From Hsuehochloa calcarea (Eukaryota > Streptophyta > Magnoliopsida > Poales > Poaceae): DNA of 64,000 nucleotides. Shown piece after piece: positions 35,479 through 47,929 of this stretch. A model generated the notes under the pieces. The model was given only the letters and a program-made list of their open reading frames with translations, ran no database searches and had not been told where the DNA came from. Numbering within the stretch: the stretch's first letter is position 1; every line of letters starts with the position of its first letter. The stretch covers positions 27,354,223 to 27,418,222 of the forward strand of contig CM070609.1 in NCBI GenBank assembly GCA_036346395.1, written 5' to 3'. Made by a program: the position numbers and the translations under genes.

Positions 35479-36602
35479 AGCGGGCTTGGATTTGCTTCAA
35501 CTGTTTGTCATGCATTATCCACAAAGCTATCCAGAATACAAGGTCAATGTGGTTGCAATTTTGCTGCTTGAAACTTCCGGAACCATGAATCGCAATCATA
35601 GGCTATGACACTGCAAAGGCGGGCTTTGTTTATTGGCATATAACTGTAGATATAGATCTATATTGTGCTAATTTACCAGGGTTTTTTGTCACGAAGGTGG
35701 CTACCCTGCGCCTTTACCAAATTGTAAGTTCTCACCAAAAGGGTAGGGGGCTTATGGTAGAGGAGAATGTAACGACTCCCCTTGATGGTGTCATGTGATA
35801 CAACTCTTTTCCTTACCTGTAACATATTGAGAATAATACAGCACACATCTTTGCTGTGATATGCTTCGGTGTTTTATTTGTTGTCCACCATGCTTTTAAC
35901 TCTGAATATTTACTCTTGTTTTTACGCACAAGGTTTAGTGTATTTGTTTGTTTTTTTGCAGTTTATTACCATCATAGGTGCTTACTCTGATTTACATTTT
36001 GCCTTTTCTTTTAAGAATTGATTTACTTGCCGATATGCCTGTGTAACCAAGCTGAAGCCCATTCGCAAATATTTGCCAGGAATTTTGCTGGTACCTACGT
36101 ATTTTGCCACAAAAGATCTTAACCTTGATGAAGCACTGAGAAGCATTGTTACTCATGTGATCATCTCTTCGGTACAGGAACAAATGAAACCCATGCGACA
36201 ACAAGAATAATCAATATCCATGTCAGGAACTAAACACACGAGCCAATAGTTAGCCGTATCAAAGACGAATTCGTGTACACAATGCGTCAGTCAGGCGCTA
36301 GTAACACTGGATAAACATACAGGAGGTGACTATTGGCTAACCATAACCTGTCAGTTGTAACAGTTGAAACTGATCCAAACAAGCTGCAAGTGAACTGGAA
36401 CTGGTGTTTCCTCGGAATTAGCTCGGCAGCAGCCATACTCCCATACCTACTTTCTTCTGCCAAACTATAGGTATCAGTCTATGCCTCTAGGTTTGCAGCC
36501 ACTCCCTCTGCTTGGTACAGTGTCAACCTTCCTTTTTTAAAATCTTACTTTACCGTTTCTCTCCCACATTTTTGCAGGTATTTCCTTTTTAAGTACACGC
36601 AG
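35479..36602. other. Intergenic space between convergent genes
   Basis: This holds the probable 3' UTRs of the plus-strand DUF7036 gene and the minus-strand RBL10-like gene. AATAA-type polyadenylation motifs occur (for example GAGAATAATACAGC at about 35829-35842). I see no further gene. Confidence 0.5.
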
Positions 36603-39600
36603 CTACCGTAATCTTTTACTGTTTATCAGTTGGACAATGGGCGCTCTGTCTTTGAACACCGCTCTTCCATCCTTCGCTACGTACTGATATTGCCAAGCTG
36701 GGCCGAGGAACCATGCCATAGCCACTCCCCCAAGCAAGCCTCCTAACTGTCATTATTCAAGTGAAATCATGAATCATGACTTAAAACATTTCATTGCGTT
36801 GCAGAATGAACTATGTAGAAGATTAGGAGACTTACATGACCCCAGTTGTCAATGCCCCTTGAAAGGAGACCCATGCCCTATAAAACAAAACATATGAGAT
36901 TTGCAGATGGAATAAAGCAAATAGCAAAAACAAAGACAAAAAAAAAACAAGTGGAAACTTAAATGAATACCATATTTAAGATAACCACACGTGCGATATG
37001 CTCTAAGCTTTCCTTTCCATTACCAAAAAATCTTTTGTGCCTCCACATATACACAGCATAGGAACCAACCTGATCATGCAGATAAAGTTGATGATAACAG
37101 TGTGATATAAGAGCTTTTATCAGGGATTTCTTAATTAAATGAGATTAGGCCTACGGCTCTTTGGGTTACAAAAAGTATAAATGGTGGTAATCATAATCAG
37201 GAAAAAGTTGAAATGCAGATATACAATAGATAAAATCAACCACATTAAAGGCTTGTTCAGTCAACATGTGCAGTCAAGAGATATACCAATGTAGTAGTAC
37301 ATATAACTAGGTCATACAAAATTTTCAACTTTGAGAACTTACAATAGAAACAATTTGCGCATGAAATAATCTAAACAAATTATAAAAGATTATCGATGTT
37401 CTGATCTATAAGTGACTAAGTAATTCGTAATTTCATATTGCTAGTGAATTATATCACACTATAGGGTTAAGCAAATATGATTTTGGCATGGCACACAATA
37501 AAATATTTCTATAACTCTGTTTAGCAATAAACTAGGCATACCAATCCGAAAATGGCCCCTGATGCACCAACGGCAGGTGACTCACAACAGCAGTAACTCA
37601 TTAGTGAACCTGTTAGAATTCCAAGAATTGATTATGAACCAAGAATTACACCACCACATGGATCATCCAAAACAGGTAAGGACAAATAAACACCATAAAC
37701 ACCTGCCAGCGCCGAAGTGAAATAAACAGCAAGAAATCTTCTAGGACCAGTAAGGAACTCCACCGTAGGCCCAATCGAATTCAAAGAAAAACAATTGAAC
37801 TGCATCATCACGATGGTAGGAAGGAAAGTTAGCAATGGTTCTTTTTTAGAGTACAAACCTCAATTGAAAGGAACACATACAGCAAGATGAGCAATATTTG
37901 CATGAAGAAGAGATGATGTAGCTAAACGCCAGACTTCCCCTCTATTAATCAAGCTGTTGATCTTTCATCATAAATCATTGTCACAATCGCACTAGACCAA
38001 AAATCAACATAATATAAGTGAACTGGAAATTTCAAGCAGCAGACCAACCTTAGCTCCCCACATAAGAAGCTTTCCTTGTGTTGCTATCTGAGCGACATAA
38101 GCCCTTTGGTGAAAGCAAAACTGTGTTAATTCCACCAATGTGTGAAAGAAGCTACCATCCAACAGAAGGAAAGCATGTAACCTGATTGAACGTTGACTTA
38201 CAGGACATTAACAGCAAGAAGAACATTAGTCCACAATCTCTTCCTCGAATTGATTCCATGAGGCCGTCTGGACAACAGTTTTCCGTTACCGATGTGCCTC
38301 CCGTCTGATCCGCTCCAGTTGAACAAAGCAGAGCTGCAAACATACGATGCAGAGAACAGAGTCCCTAACGCCCCAACAATCGTGTGCGTCTCAAATGAGT
38401 GCGATCCTCCAAACGAAATGTCATCCATTCTGGGCAAGACATCAAGATGCCGCACCTCCTTGAGATTGCACAATTCAGCTCAGATTAAGTTATGAGATCA
38501 AGCACAAAAAATCTTGAACCAATTACTAACAAGAGTAAGTGAAACAGTTCCAAGGCAACATATGCTTATGATAAGAATGGCACGGTTGTATAACTAGGGC
38601 ATATCATAAGAAGCAGGGGCGGAGGGGGGGGGGTCTGGCAGGGGCATGTCCTTGCCCTGTTAGTGTTCTTTTTCTTATTTTTCTTATTTGTGGTGTTAAT
38701 CTATCTTTTACTATGTACAAGCATCAATTCAATTATGTAACCCATGCTTATCTGCCTATATTAGTAATTTTTGGTTTCTTCGTAATGTTAATGATGTTAT
38801 GTTATGGGTATTTTTTTTCAATTACGAGAAAGACACACACGTTACACGTACATGCACAACCACACACCCACACCACATGAGAGCACCCCCAGCAAACGCC
38901 TAGAAAGACAGAGACGGGGATAAATCCAAAACCTTACAAAAATCTTATTGAAGCATACTCGCATGTCCGAAAAGATGGGCAAATCCTGGTAGGTGGAGTC
39001 GTACACAAACAACTCCACCACCAAAGGCACGATATCACGTGAAAGATACGAATTCCAAACACAGAAGTTAAAAAAAAAGAGAGTTTGATCTTGAAATTTT
39101 GTAGAGATATAGAACATAATCTCCCCCTACATCTCATAATTTTTTAGAATGTTTGAAAACTTCCAGGTTTGATTTTTCACAGAATTTTCACCTATTCGCA
39201 TTTTCTCCGGATATGCTACTACAAAAAAATACCTACAAAATCACTTACATTAATATAATTAGTATGTATCATTCGCTACGCAAAATTTTAACTTTTTAAT
39301 TTTCCCCTATGTCCAATTCGTGGCTCACCTCTGATAAGAAGTAAACGTTATCTGAGAGTGCTTAACAACATCACATAGGCTTAGATGTCCCCAATGGAAA
39401 CCTAAGAGCTTGCGTCCCAGAAGAAGAGTGAAATGGAAGGCAAAGCAAGAAACAATACCGGCGAGCGTAGGAGGAGACCGGCGATGCGACGGCGGAGGGC
39501 GCGGCCGAGGTGGGCGCCAGCGACGGCTGCGACTACGTTCGGCTTCCAGTCCCCGCCGTCCCCATCCCCGTCCCCGCCGCCGCAGCCGCCGCGGCCGGAG

Positions 39601-39662
39601 GAGGATCCGGGAGGGGGCGGGGGAGGCCACGGGAAGGAGGGGAGCAGGAGCCACGGCGCCAT
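36603..39662 (-). CDS. RBL10: Chloroplast-type rhomboid protease (RBL10-like), nine exons, 348 aa
   Basis: Exons (minus): 39662-39459, 38458-38202, 38103-38049, 37961-37881, 37799-37703, 37609-37542, 37069-36971, 36877-36836, 36746-36603; all phases agree. Rhomboids are intramembrane serine proteases. The catalytic serine is in GASGAIFGL (Ser about 248) and the histidine in RGIDNWGHLGG (His about 301). Also present are GEVWRLATSSLLHAN, a loop-1-type segment, the NSIGPT motif, and the C-terminal GPAWQYQYVAKDGRAVF shared with Arabidopsis RBL10, a plastid inner-envelope protein. The Ala/Pro/Arg-rich N-terminus of about 100 residues is consistent with a transit peptide. The chosen ATG (CCCCCATGGCG) has strong context; an in-frame ATG at 39773 would add 37 residues. 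Length fits the family. The exon 1-exon 2 acceptor (CTCAAG) is the least certain junction. A hAT element sits in intron 1. Confidence 0.9.
38614..39333. mobile_element. hAT-like element, 720 bp, in intron 1 of the rhomboid gene
   Basis: Ends CAGGGGCGGAG and (complement of the right end) CAGAGGTGAGCCACG, with a perfect 8-bp target-site duplication ATAAGAAG at 38606-38613 and 39334-39341. A G-run of 11-12 bases lies at its left end. The interior has no intact transposase frame. The 8-bp TSD and CAG-starting ends fit hAT. It fills most of the 1.0-kb intron. Confidence 0.85.
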
Positions 39663-39795
39663 GGGGGCAGGGGCACCACCGCCTGCGTCGTGGACCCCGT
39701 CGAGGCCTTTCGATTTGAGCTTTCGTCTCGCTTTGCTTGGTGACGCGGTATCGGATCGGAGGCCACGTATCATATTTCATAATTTTTTTTCTTAA

Positions 39796-40900
39796 AACGA
39801 GAGTTAGACACCTACACGGCAAAATATCAGATAGTCTCAGTCACGAATACAGTACGAATACATACCGAATTGAATACAAATTGTCTCGATCATGAATATA
39901 ATACGATCCGAATACATGCTGAACCGAATACGAATTCTCTCGATCATGAATATTTAATCGGATATTGCACGAAAACAGAAACCATATATGTCGCACATAT
40001 AATGATCAACCAATCATACTACATGACCAAAATGCAATTACAATTGTAATTCAATAAGCAAATTTAATTACATCACACTATTACGACAACTAGTTAAAGA
40101 AGTAGTAGTAAGTAGCAAGTCATAGTGGTAGTAGTATAAAAGATATTCAAAATGTAACTAGCCAACTACATAACAGGATAGATACAACGTATGTAAAGCC
40201 TATAGACCAGTATAAAAAAACTAGTTATGGATACACAGAATGTTGACTAGTAACAAGTACGTAGCATCTCAATTTTTGAGTTTTTAAAAATATTTTATTT
40301 AAAATAAGGTTTTATAATATATATATATTTTTATATGATTTTCTAGAATCTAACAAAGCTAAAATATAATTTTTAGAAATAAAAATAATTTAATATGAAA
40401 AATAAAACATCCCTTAAATTCAAACGTATTTTAGTTAAGTTCCTTATGTTCAAAAGTGTTTTTTTATGTTCTGGAATTTTTAAAAGTTCGTTTGCTATTT
40501 TTCTTGGTTTATTTAGATTTCCTGTATTTTCCTACCAATAAATAAATACTGAAAATCCTCGTGGGCCGATTTCTCTCTCCATCCCATTGCACCTAGAGTT
40601 TACCGGATATCTAAAATAGTATTTACCGGATACTATTCGATAAATTAACAGGATAGCTCCGAATCCAGCGGATACCTCATTCCCGAATCTGTTTCTGTAT
40701 CCGACAAAAACTACCCAGCTCTGAATCCAAAATCCGAGGAAAATACCGGATATCCGATTTCAGGCTCCAAATAAGATCTAAATTTATTCAGACGGATGGA
40801 CGATCAAGAACTATCGGCTCCGTTTGCACCCCGTCGTCGTCGCGAGATCCGCCCGAGCACAAGACGGCCACACATCAGACACGAGCCACCTCGCACAACT
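39796..40900. other. AT-rich DNA with GAATAC/GGATA repeat motifs
   Basis: No gene. 39830-39980 has repeated CGAATAC and TCTCGATCATGAATA motifs; 40610-40770 has the inverted theme (CCGGATATC, GGATAC, CGAATCC). Paired inverted similarity about 0.8 kb apart suggests a decayed hAT-type non-autonomous element whose exact ends I could not define. The middle is plain AT-rich sequence. Confidence 0.35.
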
Positions 40901-41660
40901 CGAAGACACGGCCGTGCTTGGGGCGCACCCGGCACGATAGGCCACCCGATCGCACGCGTCTGATGTCGGTAGTGTTAGGCACGACACTGCACGTATAGTG
41001 TCAGGTCGTGCTAGGCACAACATGAGCCCGACACGACCCATCAGGCCCGACGCGGAGAGGGGAGGGAAGGAAGCCCAGAGGGCAGACCGGCAGGCAGCAG
41101 AGAGTGGCGGCGCGACGCCGACTGCGAGGAGGAAGACGCCGACACCAAGGAGGAGGAGGGCGGTGTGGGGCTGCGGCCTGCGGGCGCGGGTGGCACACGG
41201 AGGGAGAAGAGGGAGGGGACGGGGCCACGGCCGGAGCGAGGGAGAAGAGGGAGGAGGTAGCGGGGCGGCGGCTGGCGCAGAGGGAGAAGATGGGGGAGGG
41301 GACGGGGGATGCGGCTGGCACGGATGGAGGAGGCCATGAGTGAACAAGTGTAGGGGGTGCCACGACCCGGAGGGAGGAGACCATGAGGGAGAAGGTGCTG
41401 GGGGCAGCATGACATGGATGGAGGAGGCCGAAAGGGGGGCGGCGGCATGGGATAGTGTCGAGGCTAGCGGGCCGGCGGCACTACAGCAGTGCCACATGCG
41501 ACAGGAGAAGGGGCCAGGCGGTAGGGGCGCGCGGCATGGGGGGAAAGGAGGAAGGTCGTGGGCCATGCCTGGTATAACATGACCCGAGGAAAAATGGCCA
41601 TTGGGGGCTTTTTCGCATGGTGGGCTGTGCCCAGCACGGCACGAGACGACCCGTTTAGCC
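40901..41660. other. GC-rich block with GGCACGGCACGA-like motifs, probably transposon-derived
   Basis: The flanks carry related motifs in inverted relation: GTGCTAGGCACAACATGAGCCCGACACGACCC near 41010-41040 and GGGCTGTGCCCAGCACGGCACGAGACGACCC near 41622-41653 share GGCAC/ACGACCC words. Long overlapping frames on both strands (up to 304 codons) arise from GC-rich, G/A-biased repeats and show no domain. I read it as non-autonomous transposon sequence. Confidence 0.35.
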
Positions 41661-42231
41661 TTTAATGTTAGGATTTTCAAAAAATCTGATCGTTTTTTTA
41701 CTGTTTGGGGCATTAATAATAGCAAACAAATTCAAAATCTCAATTTTTTTTCTATAAATAGCCACCATACCCCCTTATTCAGCACCCATCCATTCATCAA
41801 TCTCTCTTTCAAATTATGTTGTGCAAATTCAAATTCGTTGTGAGATAATTTGGCAAAATTAAAAAAGCCAAATTTTGGAAAATTTAATTTCCGATAGCAA
41901 GTCAGCAAAAGAAGTTTAATACTATTTTTTTTGGATATTTTTTTATATTTATTATGCTAAGATGAAAGTAATAATAGTGTTAGTTTTGGATTTTGCAGTT
42001 TTCGTTATGGAAAATTATGATGGCTTTGTTCTTGGTGATTACGGACTTTCACAGAAGGAAGTTGCATCCATGGAGGTTGTGGCTACCTTAAACCAACCGC
42101 AGTTGTTGATGCGATCCAAGCATCCTCTACTAATGCAATATCGGTTCATAATATTTCTTATGTGCAATCTTTTGTTAATAACAAGGAGGAAGATATGTGC
42201 GTACATGGATCAGGGGATGCACGTGCGCTAG
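41661..42231 (+). pseudogene. Possible truncated transposase 5' end (hAT-like?)
   Basis: A TATAAATAGCC box at about 41753-41763, a leader, then an open stretch from 42007 (MENYDGFVLGDYGLSQKEV) that changes frame near 42095 and continues as VDAIQASSTNAISVHNISYV up to the copia LTR at 42232. It resembles the start of a plant transposon gene rather than a host gene, but no catalytic or zinc-finger motif is left. Assignment to hAT is weak and rests mostly on the neighbouring GC-rich ends. Confidence 0.3.
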
Positions 42232-44005
42232 TGAAGAATCTAAACCCGCCATTATGAGTTAATATAGTATTTTGGTGATTAATGATAAATCTGTATGTGA
42301 GACTAACTCGTTTGTTGAGTATGATATTGTTTAGTCTTATTTGGATGAAAAGGTAAAAATCATGGAGGTATGCATTCGACATCATATTCTTATGTCTTAT
42401 TATATTCCTCGAATCTAAAATATAGGTTAAAATCCACTAAAAGTTTAACTTAAATATGTGCATATGTTTTTAATACACATTCTTGTATGCACACACTAAA
42501 GGGGAGTCCACTCTATATTTTGTGATTTCATTAATATTGATCCATAATTCTTTATCCACATACATTAAGGATCTCTACTTTGAAACATATCTATTGAGTA
42601 TATAAAACTTGTGTAGTTTATATATACTTATATGACTTCATATTAAATTATTTGCAATTGTGGTGGTTGTCATCAATTACCAGAAAGGGAAAGATTGAAG
42701 TATCTAGACCCACCATTATGAGTTAATGGTATGATTCGGTAATTGATGACAATCACATTATGGAACTGATATTTTTCATGAGTTGGGGTAAAATAGGTTA
42801 TGTTCCATGATGATAGAGACTTTGGATGACATCATGAGTTGATCGTCATCAAGTCAAAATTCAAGAAGACGATTGCTTCATGCGTTGATGCACATCAAGA
42901 TCCCTAGGAGAAGATGATTATGAGTTGATCATCAAATCAAGAGAAGATTCATCATGTGTTGATGGAGGTCAAGTGAAGGATGCATCATGGATTAATGCAT
43001 ACCAAGAAAATAACCAAGACTTAAAGTGAAGATGTGCGTCATCAAGCTTCAAGATGGATGCTCAAAACAAAGGTATGATTAGCTTAGGCTAAGGATATGT
43101 TTATAGTCTTTTACCGGTCTCGGTGTTTGGTTCGAATACTGGATTGCTAGTATAAATTATCATACTATTAAGAGGGGTATTGTCTAGTAGCTTGAGTTTC
43201 ATCATGTGTTGATAGCTCAATCCCGCTTGCTCAAGCTCTTCTAGGCTGATGTTATTGTTTGCGAATGTGTTTTGTAAATAGTTGAAGCTCGTGTATTAAC
43301 TCTTTGTAGTATGAGACTATAATTGACAAATATGTTTTACAAATGGTTGAAGTTCATGCACCTGCTCCCTGTGGCATATTACTGATATTTGCGAATATGT
43401 TTTGCAAATAGTCGAGGCTCATGCATAATCCTTGTAGCATGTGACTTTAGTTTGCAAATATATTTTTCAAATGGTTGAAGTATATTCAGCTACTTCTTGT
43501 GGCATGATACTAAAGTTTTCAAATGTATTTTGCAAATTCTTAAAGTTCATGCATTATTCCTTGGCATTGTCTAAGATTGCTCGTTGCTCTTTTCTTGAAC
43601 TTAGGCTATGTGTTACCTCTTTAGAATTGTACTTCTTTATTTGATCAAATGTGTTTGAGATCAATCAAACAAGTGGGTTGTGTAGCCCTCTGAATAAGCT
43701 TTTCATAGAGCCCAAGATCACTCAATTCTGACATCGGAGTCAAAAGTTATGACCGTTTTTTCGAGTATCGCCCGTGCTGACATCCAGGGTCGGACTGACC
43801 GCCCCGGACTGATCGAAAGTGCGGACTAACCGAAAGTGTAGACTGACTGCCCTTATAAGGCCGGTCAACCTTTTCCAGATACTATGTTTTTTGGTTTTCT
43901 TCCTTCGAGAAGTCCGGACTGACTGGGAATTATATGTAACGGATAGTTTTATAGGCGTTGCACTGTAGCCTAGACTGACCAGCCATGTGCCTGCGGACTG
44001 ACCGG
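42232..44005 (+). mobile_element. Copia LTR, 5' portion, interrupted by a second family member
   Basis: It starts TGAAGAATCTAAACCCGCC and is homologous to the beginning of the LTRs at 44006 and 49190. It breaks off at CGGACTGACCGG, where the next LTR starts (44006). CGGACTGACC motifs are clustered at 43790-44005, the counterpart of the GGTCCGACCG motifs in related LTRs. The rest of this LTR is not found to the right in this window. Confidence 0.75.
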
Positions 44006-46581
44006 TGAAGAATCTAGACCCATCATTATGAGATAATAGAGTATTTTAGTGATTAATGATAAATACATCTGTGAGACTAACACTTCTATTGATATACTTA
44101 TTGTGTGGTCTTATTTGGATGAAAATATGAAAATCAAAGAGGTATGCATTTGATATCAAATTCTTATATCTTCTAGCATTCCTCGAATCCAAAATATAGG
44201 TTGAACTCCACCAAAAGTCTAACTTGAATATGTGCATATGTTCTTTTTACAAATTCATACATGCACACATTTAGTGGGAGTTCACTCTATGTTTTTTTAT
44301 TTCATTAGTATTGATCCATATTTCTTTATCCGCATATACTTAGAATCTCTACTGTGAAACATATCCTTAAGTATATAAAACTTGTATAGTTCATATATAC
44401 TCATATGTTCTTCTATTCAATTATTTGTAATTGTGATGATTGTCATCAATTACCAAAGAGAGAAAGATTGAAGTATCTTGACCCACCATTATGAGTTAAT
44501 AGTATGTTATGGTAATTAATGACAATCAAATTATGGAACTACCATTTTTCATGAGTTTGTGAAATAGGTTGAGTTCCATGATGACTTGGGATGACATCCT
44601 GAGTTGATTGTTATCAAGTCAAGTAAAGAATGCGTCCGTGCAGCGAAGGTTAATGCTCTGATACCATCTGTAACACCCTGACCCAAAATCGGCTCAATGC
44701 CCAACCCACCGTGGGGCGGACCCGAGCACACATAGCATCTCACTTACACTTTCGTCCTCGCTTCGTGTAAAAGGGTTAACCCGAAGGTGCTACGTTTGGA
44801 TCCGACAGGCATTATATACTATTACAACTCACTTAAGACAAAGCAATGCGGGACTAATCCCACCACACAACTCCTCATGGGCCACACCATGAGTAGGTCG
44901 GGGTATTACACTTGAGTCTCATCATGTGTTGATAGCTCAATCTCGCTTGCTCTAGCTCACCATGGCATGATGCTAGTATCTGCGAATGTGTTTTGTAAAT
45001 AGTCGAGGCTCATGCGTTTAATCCTTGTAGCATGTGACTATACTTTACAAATGGTTGAAGTTCATGTACCTACTCCTTGTTGCATGATCTAAGTTTGCAA
45101 ATATGTTTTGTAAATTATTAGGATTCATGCATTGCTCTGATTTGAGTTTCTGGAAAACTGTTTTGAAAAACGGTATGACCGCTATTGATAAGCGGTACTA
45201 CCGCAAGTCGATAGTACCAATATTTGTTTGGCGGTACATATTTTCGAGAGAGCATGTTTTGAATCTCTCTGATAATTGGAACGACCACATTTGAACTGTG
45301 GTACTACCGCAGGTCGGTAGTACCAAAAAATGTATGATGGTACGTAAAATACAGAGAGTGTGTTTTCGAGTGGTTTGATACTCTCTGAAAATCTGAACGA
45401 CCGCACTTTAGCTGCGGTACTACCGTTGGTAGGTAGTACCGATATTTATGTGACGGTACGTATATTACAGAGAGTATATTTTTTTGGAGTTTTGATCTCC
45501 TTAAAATCGGTATGACCGCATTCTCTTGAACGGTACTACCGGAGTGTGGTAGTATCGATATTTACTTGGCAGTATGAGTTTTCGGAGAAGGTGTTTATGA
45601 GAATTCTTGAGTTCTGGAAAATGGTAGCTCCGTTATAGCCGAGCGGTACGACCGCGATGCGGTAGTACCGATTTTTAGTTGGCGATAGTACCGTAATTTT
45701 ATGTGTAACAGCTAGTTCAAAGCATTAAATGCACAACAGTCGACCGTTGAATCTCGACTACGGTAGTACCAGTCCTGAACAGCGGTACTACCAGAAATCC
45801 TGATTTGTTCAGCATGTTTGTTCCAACGACTAGTTTTCGGTGGTGGGAGTTATAAATATCCCCTTGGCCGGTTGTGAAATAACTTTTGACAATTCATTTC
45901 ATTCTATTGAGCTAACAGTGAGCTTCTCCTCTCAATTGTGCATGTGTTTCACCTTGTGAGCAAGGAGAGAGATCTCTACTTGCATGTGTTGCATCTAGAG
46001 TTGATTACTTATCCATTTGAGCTTGTGCATTCGTTGCACGTGGTGAGAATCAAGCAAGGGGCTTGACTTATTACTCTTGGAGTTTGTCGACTCCTAGACA
46101 GTGTTGGAGGCGTCGCGTTTGGTGATCTCTTCAAAGAAGATTGTTAAGAGGCCCGGCGTGTTGTGAAGGTTGGAGCTCATCTACGCGGAGCGGGAAAGAG
46201 CTACCACTAGTGGAATTAAGGTGTTTGTCTTAATTTGTGGAGTCGGTCCAATTAGTTTGGGCTTACCTCAATGTGGATTAGGGGATACCGGTAAATCTCG
46301 AAACACCACGGTAAAAAGTCATTTTGTCTTTGTGGTTTACTCTCTAGTGATTTACCTTGTGCAATTTACATTCTTAGAATTAAATTGCTTTCATATCTTT
46401 GTATATTTGCTATCGTTGACATAGTCTTATATTGTTGGTGCACTTAGTGAGACTAGTTGTTTTGGGCTTTAATTATGCAAACCGATTTGACTTACTCTTC
46501 CGCATTAGAAATCGGTTTTTGCCTAAAAGATTTTTAGAATCGCATATTCACCCCCCTCTTGTCGGCCTCCTCGATCTTACA
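44006..46581 (+). mobile_element. Copia 5' LTR (third element)
   Basis: It starts TGAAGAATCTAGACCCATC, ends TCGATCTTACA and is followed by a primer-binding site and gag, so it is a 5' LTR in plus orientation. Relative to its relatives it lacks about 0.3 kb around 44620-44910, where a TRIM-like LTR is found instead. It contains many GGTACTACCG and GGTAGTACCG motifs at 45170-45800. Confidence 0.85.
44655..44910 (-). mobile_element. TRIM-like mini LTR with primer-binding site, inside the copia LTR
   Basis: LTR 44669-44910 (242 bp): TGTAACACCCTGACCC at the left, GTCGGGGTATTACA at the right, giving TGTAA...TTACA termini. At 44655-44666 the minus strand reads TGGTATCAGAGC (tRNA-iMet primer-binding site), two bases inside the LTR. 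So this is one LTR plus the start of the internal region of a very small minus-oriented element; its other LTR is missing. No coding potential. This architecture is that of terminal-repeat retrotransposons in miniature. Confidence 0.75.
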
Positions 46582-46583
46582 AG

Positions 46584-46595
46584 TGGTATCAGTGC
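46584..46595 (+). other. Primer-binding site of the third copia element
   Basis: TGGTATCAGTGC: the tRNA-iMet type site with one change (AGAGC to AGTGC), two bases after the LTR end. Confidence 0.8.
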
Positions 46596-46636
46596 TTGGT
46601 CTCTCATTTTATTAGACTTAACCGTCTAGAGAGTAA

Positions 46637-47450
46637 ATGATGGCTACTAGTGATATAATGCATCTAGGTGAAACACATCTATTTGATAGCACAAATTATG
46701 CATGCTACTTTAAGGCCATGAACCCTAAAATATGGCAGATTGTAGATGTGGACTTTTCTCCTCTAAAGGATCCTCTTTCTCCAACTATTGTGGAAGAGAA
46801 ATGCTCGTATCTCGACGCTCAAGCAATTAACGCTTTATTTAGTGCTTTGAGTATAGAGGTGTTCGATGTCATATGCAATCTCAAGAACGCTCATGAGATG
46901 TGGATACATCTTTAAGATCATTATGAAATGTCCACCTCAACCAAGGATGATTTGCATAGAAGAATGAACATCGGTAGAAGAATGCTCAACTTCTAGCTCC
47001 GACAATGATGAGTCTTCAACCCCATCTACATCACCCAATTGCTTTATGGCCAATGGTAATAAGAAGGCAAATAATGATGATGAGCCTTCATATGATGAGT
47101 TGATGGATATGCTTGAGGAACTTAATTAGTATTTAGAAAAGGAGAAATCAAAATTCAAAGTTTTGAAGAAAGATTATGTCTCACTTCAAAATAATTATAA
47201 TGTTCTAAAAAATGAACATGAAACTCTTCTATAAAATGAGATATATAAGTTCAAAGTTTATATAGGCATTACATGTAATTTATTAGATGATATGCCATGT
47301 GTAGATCCTAACTCTTGCATTTTATCTAAAGTTAGCATATCCACCTCTTGTGATGATTTGCTTGATATGCCTTGTTGCTCAAAAATAGACGCTTATATTT
47401 CCTTTTATGTCTTGTGATGCTAATTTTATAGAGGAAAACAAAAAGCTCAA
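46637..47450 (+). pseudogene. Copia gag remnant (third element)
   Basis: The frame from 46637 or 46640 (MATSDIMHLGETHLFDSTNY) is clearly homologous to the gag at 21765-22215, but an 8-residue block around YWKIRM is deleted and the frame stops at 46913-46915. Homology continues in broken frames (ESSTPS, CFMANGNKKANNDDEPSYDELMDMLEELN, then a coiled-coil-like LEKEKSKFKVLKKDYVSLQ) until about 47250-47450. Pol and the 3' LTR are missing. Several substitutions and stops show that it is inactive. Confidence 0.8.
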
Positions 47451-47766
47451 GCCCTAAGTGGGGCTCTGGCAAGCCCACTGTGGTGGCGGATTTCCTATGT
47501 GACGCACGCGCCGCGAATAGCCAACCGTCGCACACCCCCAAAGGCCCACGGCCCATTAACGCGTGTTGGCGTGTATCCCCGCCCGCTACAAGCTAGGTTG
47601 TGCGCTCTCCATCTTGGGCCCCTACGACTATTAGGATGCATGTGTAGGCTTGAAACTTGGCTATGTACTATGCAAGTCCTAGGCTAGGCCCAGGCTGCAG
47701 CGTAAAAAGCCTGACTAGTGGTGCTCAAAGCTCACGAATAATCAAGTACGTCGTTAGTGCTCTCTC
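47451..47766. other. GC-rich unassigned sequence
   Basis: From about 47450 the copia homology ends and a GC-rich stretch (GCCCTAAGTGGGGCTCTGGC, CCCACGGCCCATTAAC) follows up to the Harbinger-type end at 47770. No gene, no defined termini. Confidence 0.3.
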
Positions 47767-47929
47767 AAAGAGCATGTTTAGCATGGTTGTAGCTTTTGGC
47801 TAAGCTAAACGACTACATGGCTGAGTTGAAAATAGTTGGTGTTTGTCAATCTAATTTTTAGGTAGGCTAGCTAGAGCTTTTGAGTTGTGAAATATCTGAA
47901 ATACCCCTAAGTGTAATGATAGCTTGTTT

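Noticed and set aside
39402..39773. Start of the rhomboid protein at 39773
   Set aside because: In frame, but the ATG at 39662 has better context (CCCCCATGGCG) and gives the usual family length; kept as an alternative only.
40811..41725. 304-codon minus-strand ORF as a gene
   Set aside because: Dominated by Pro/Ser/Leu low complexity with open frames in several phases, and flanked by inverted GGCAC-type motifs of a transposon.
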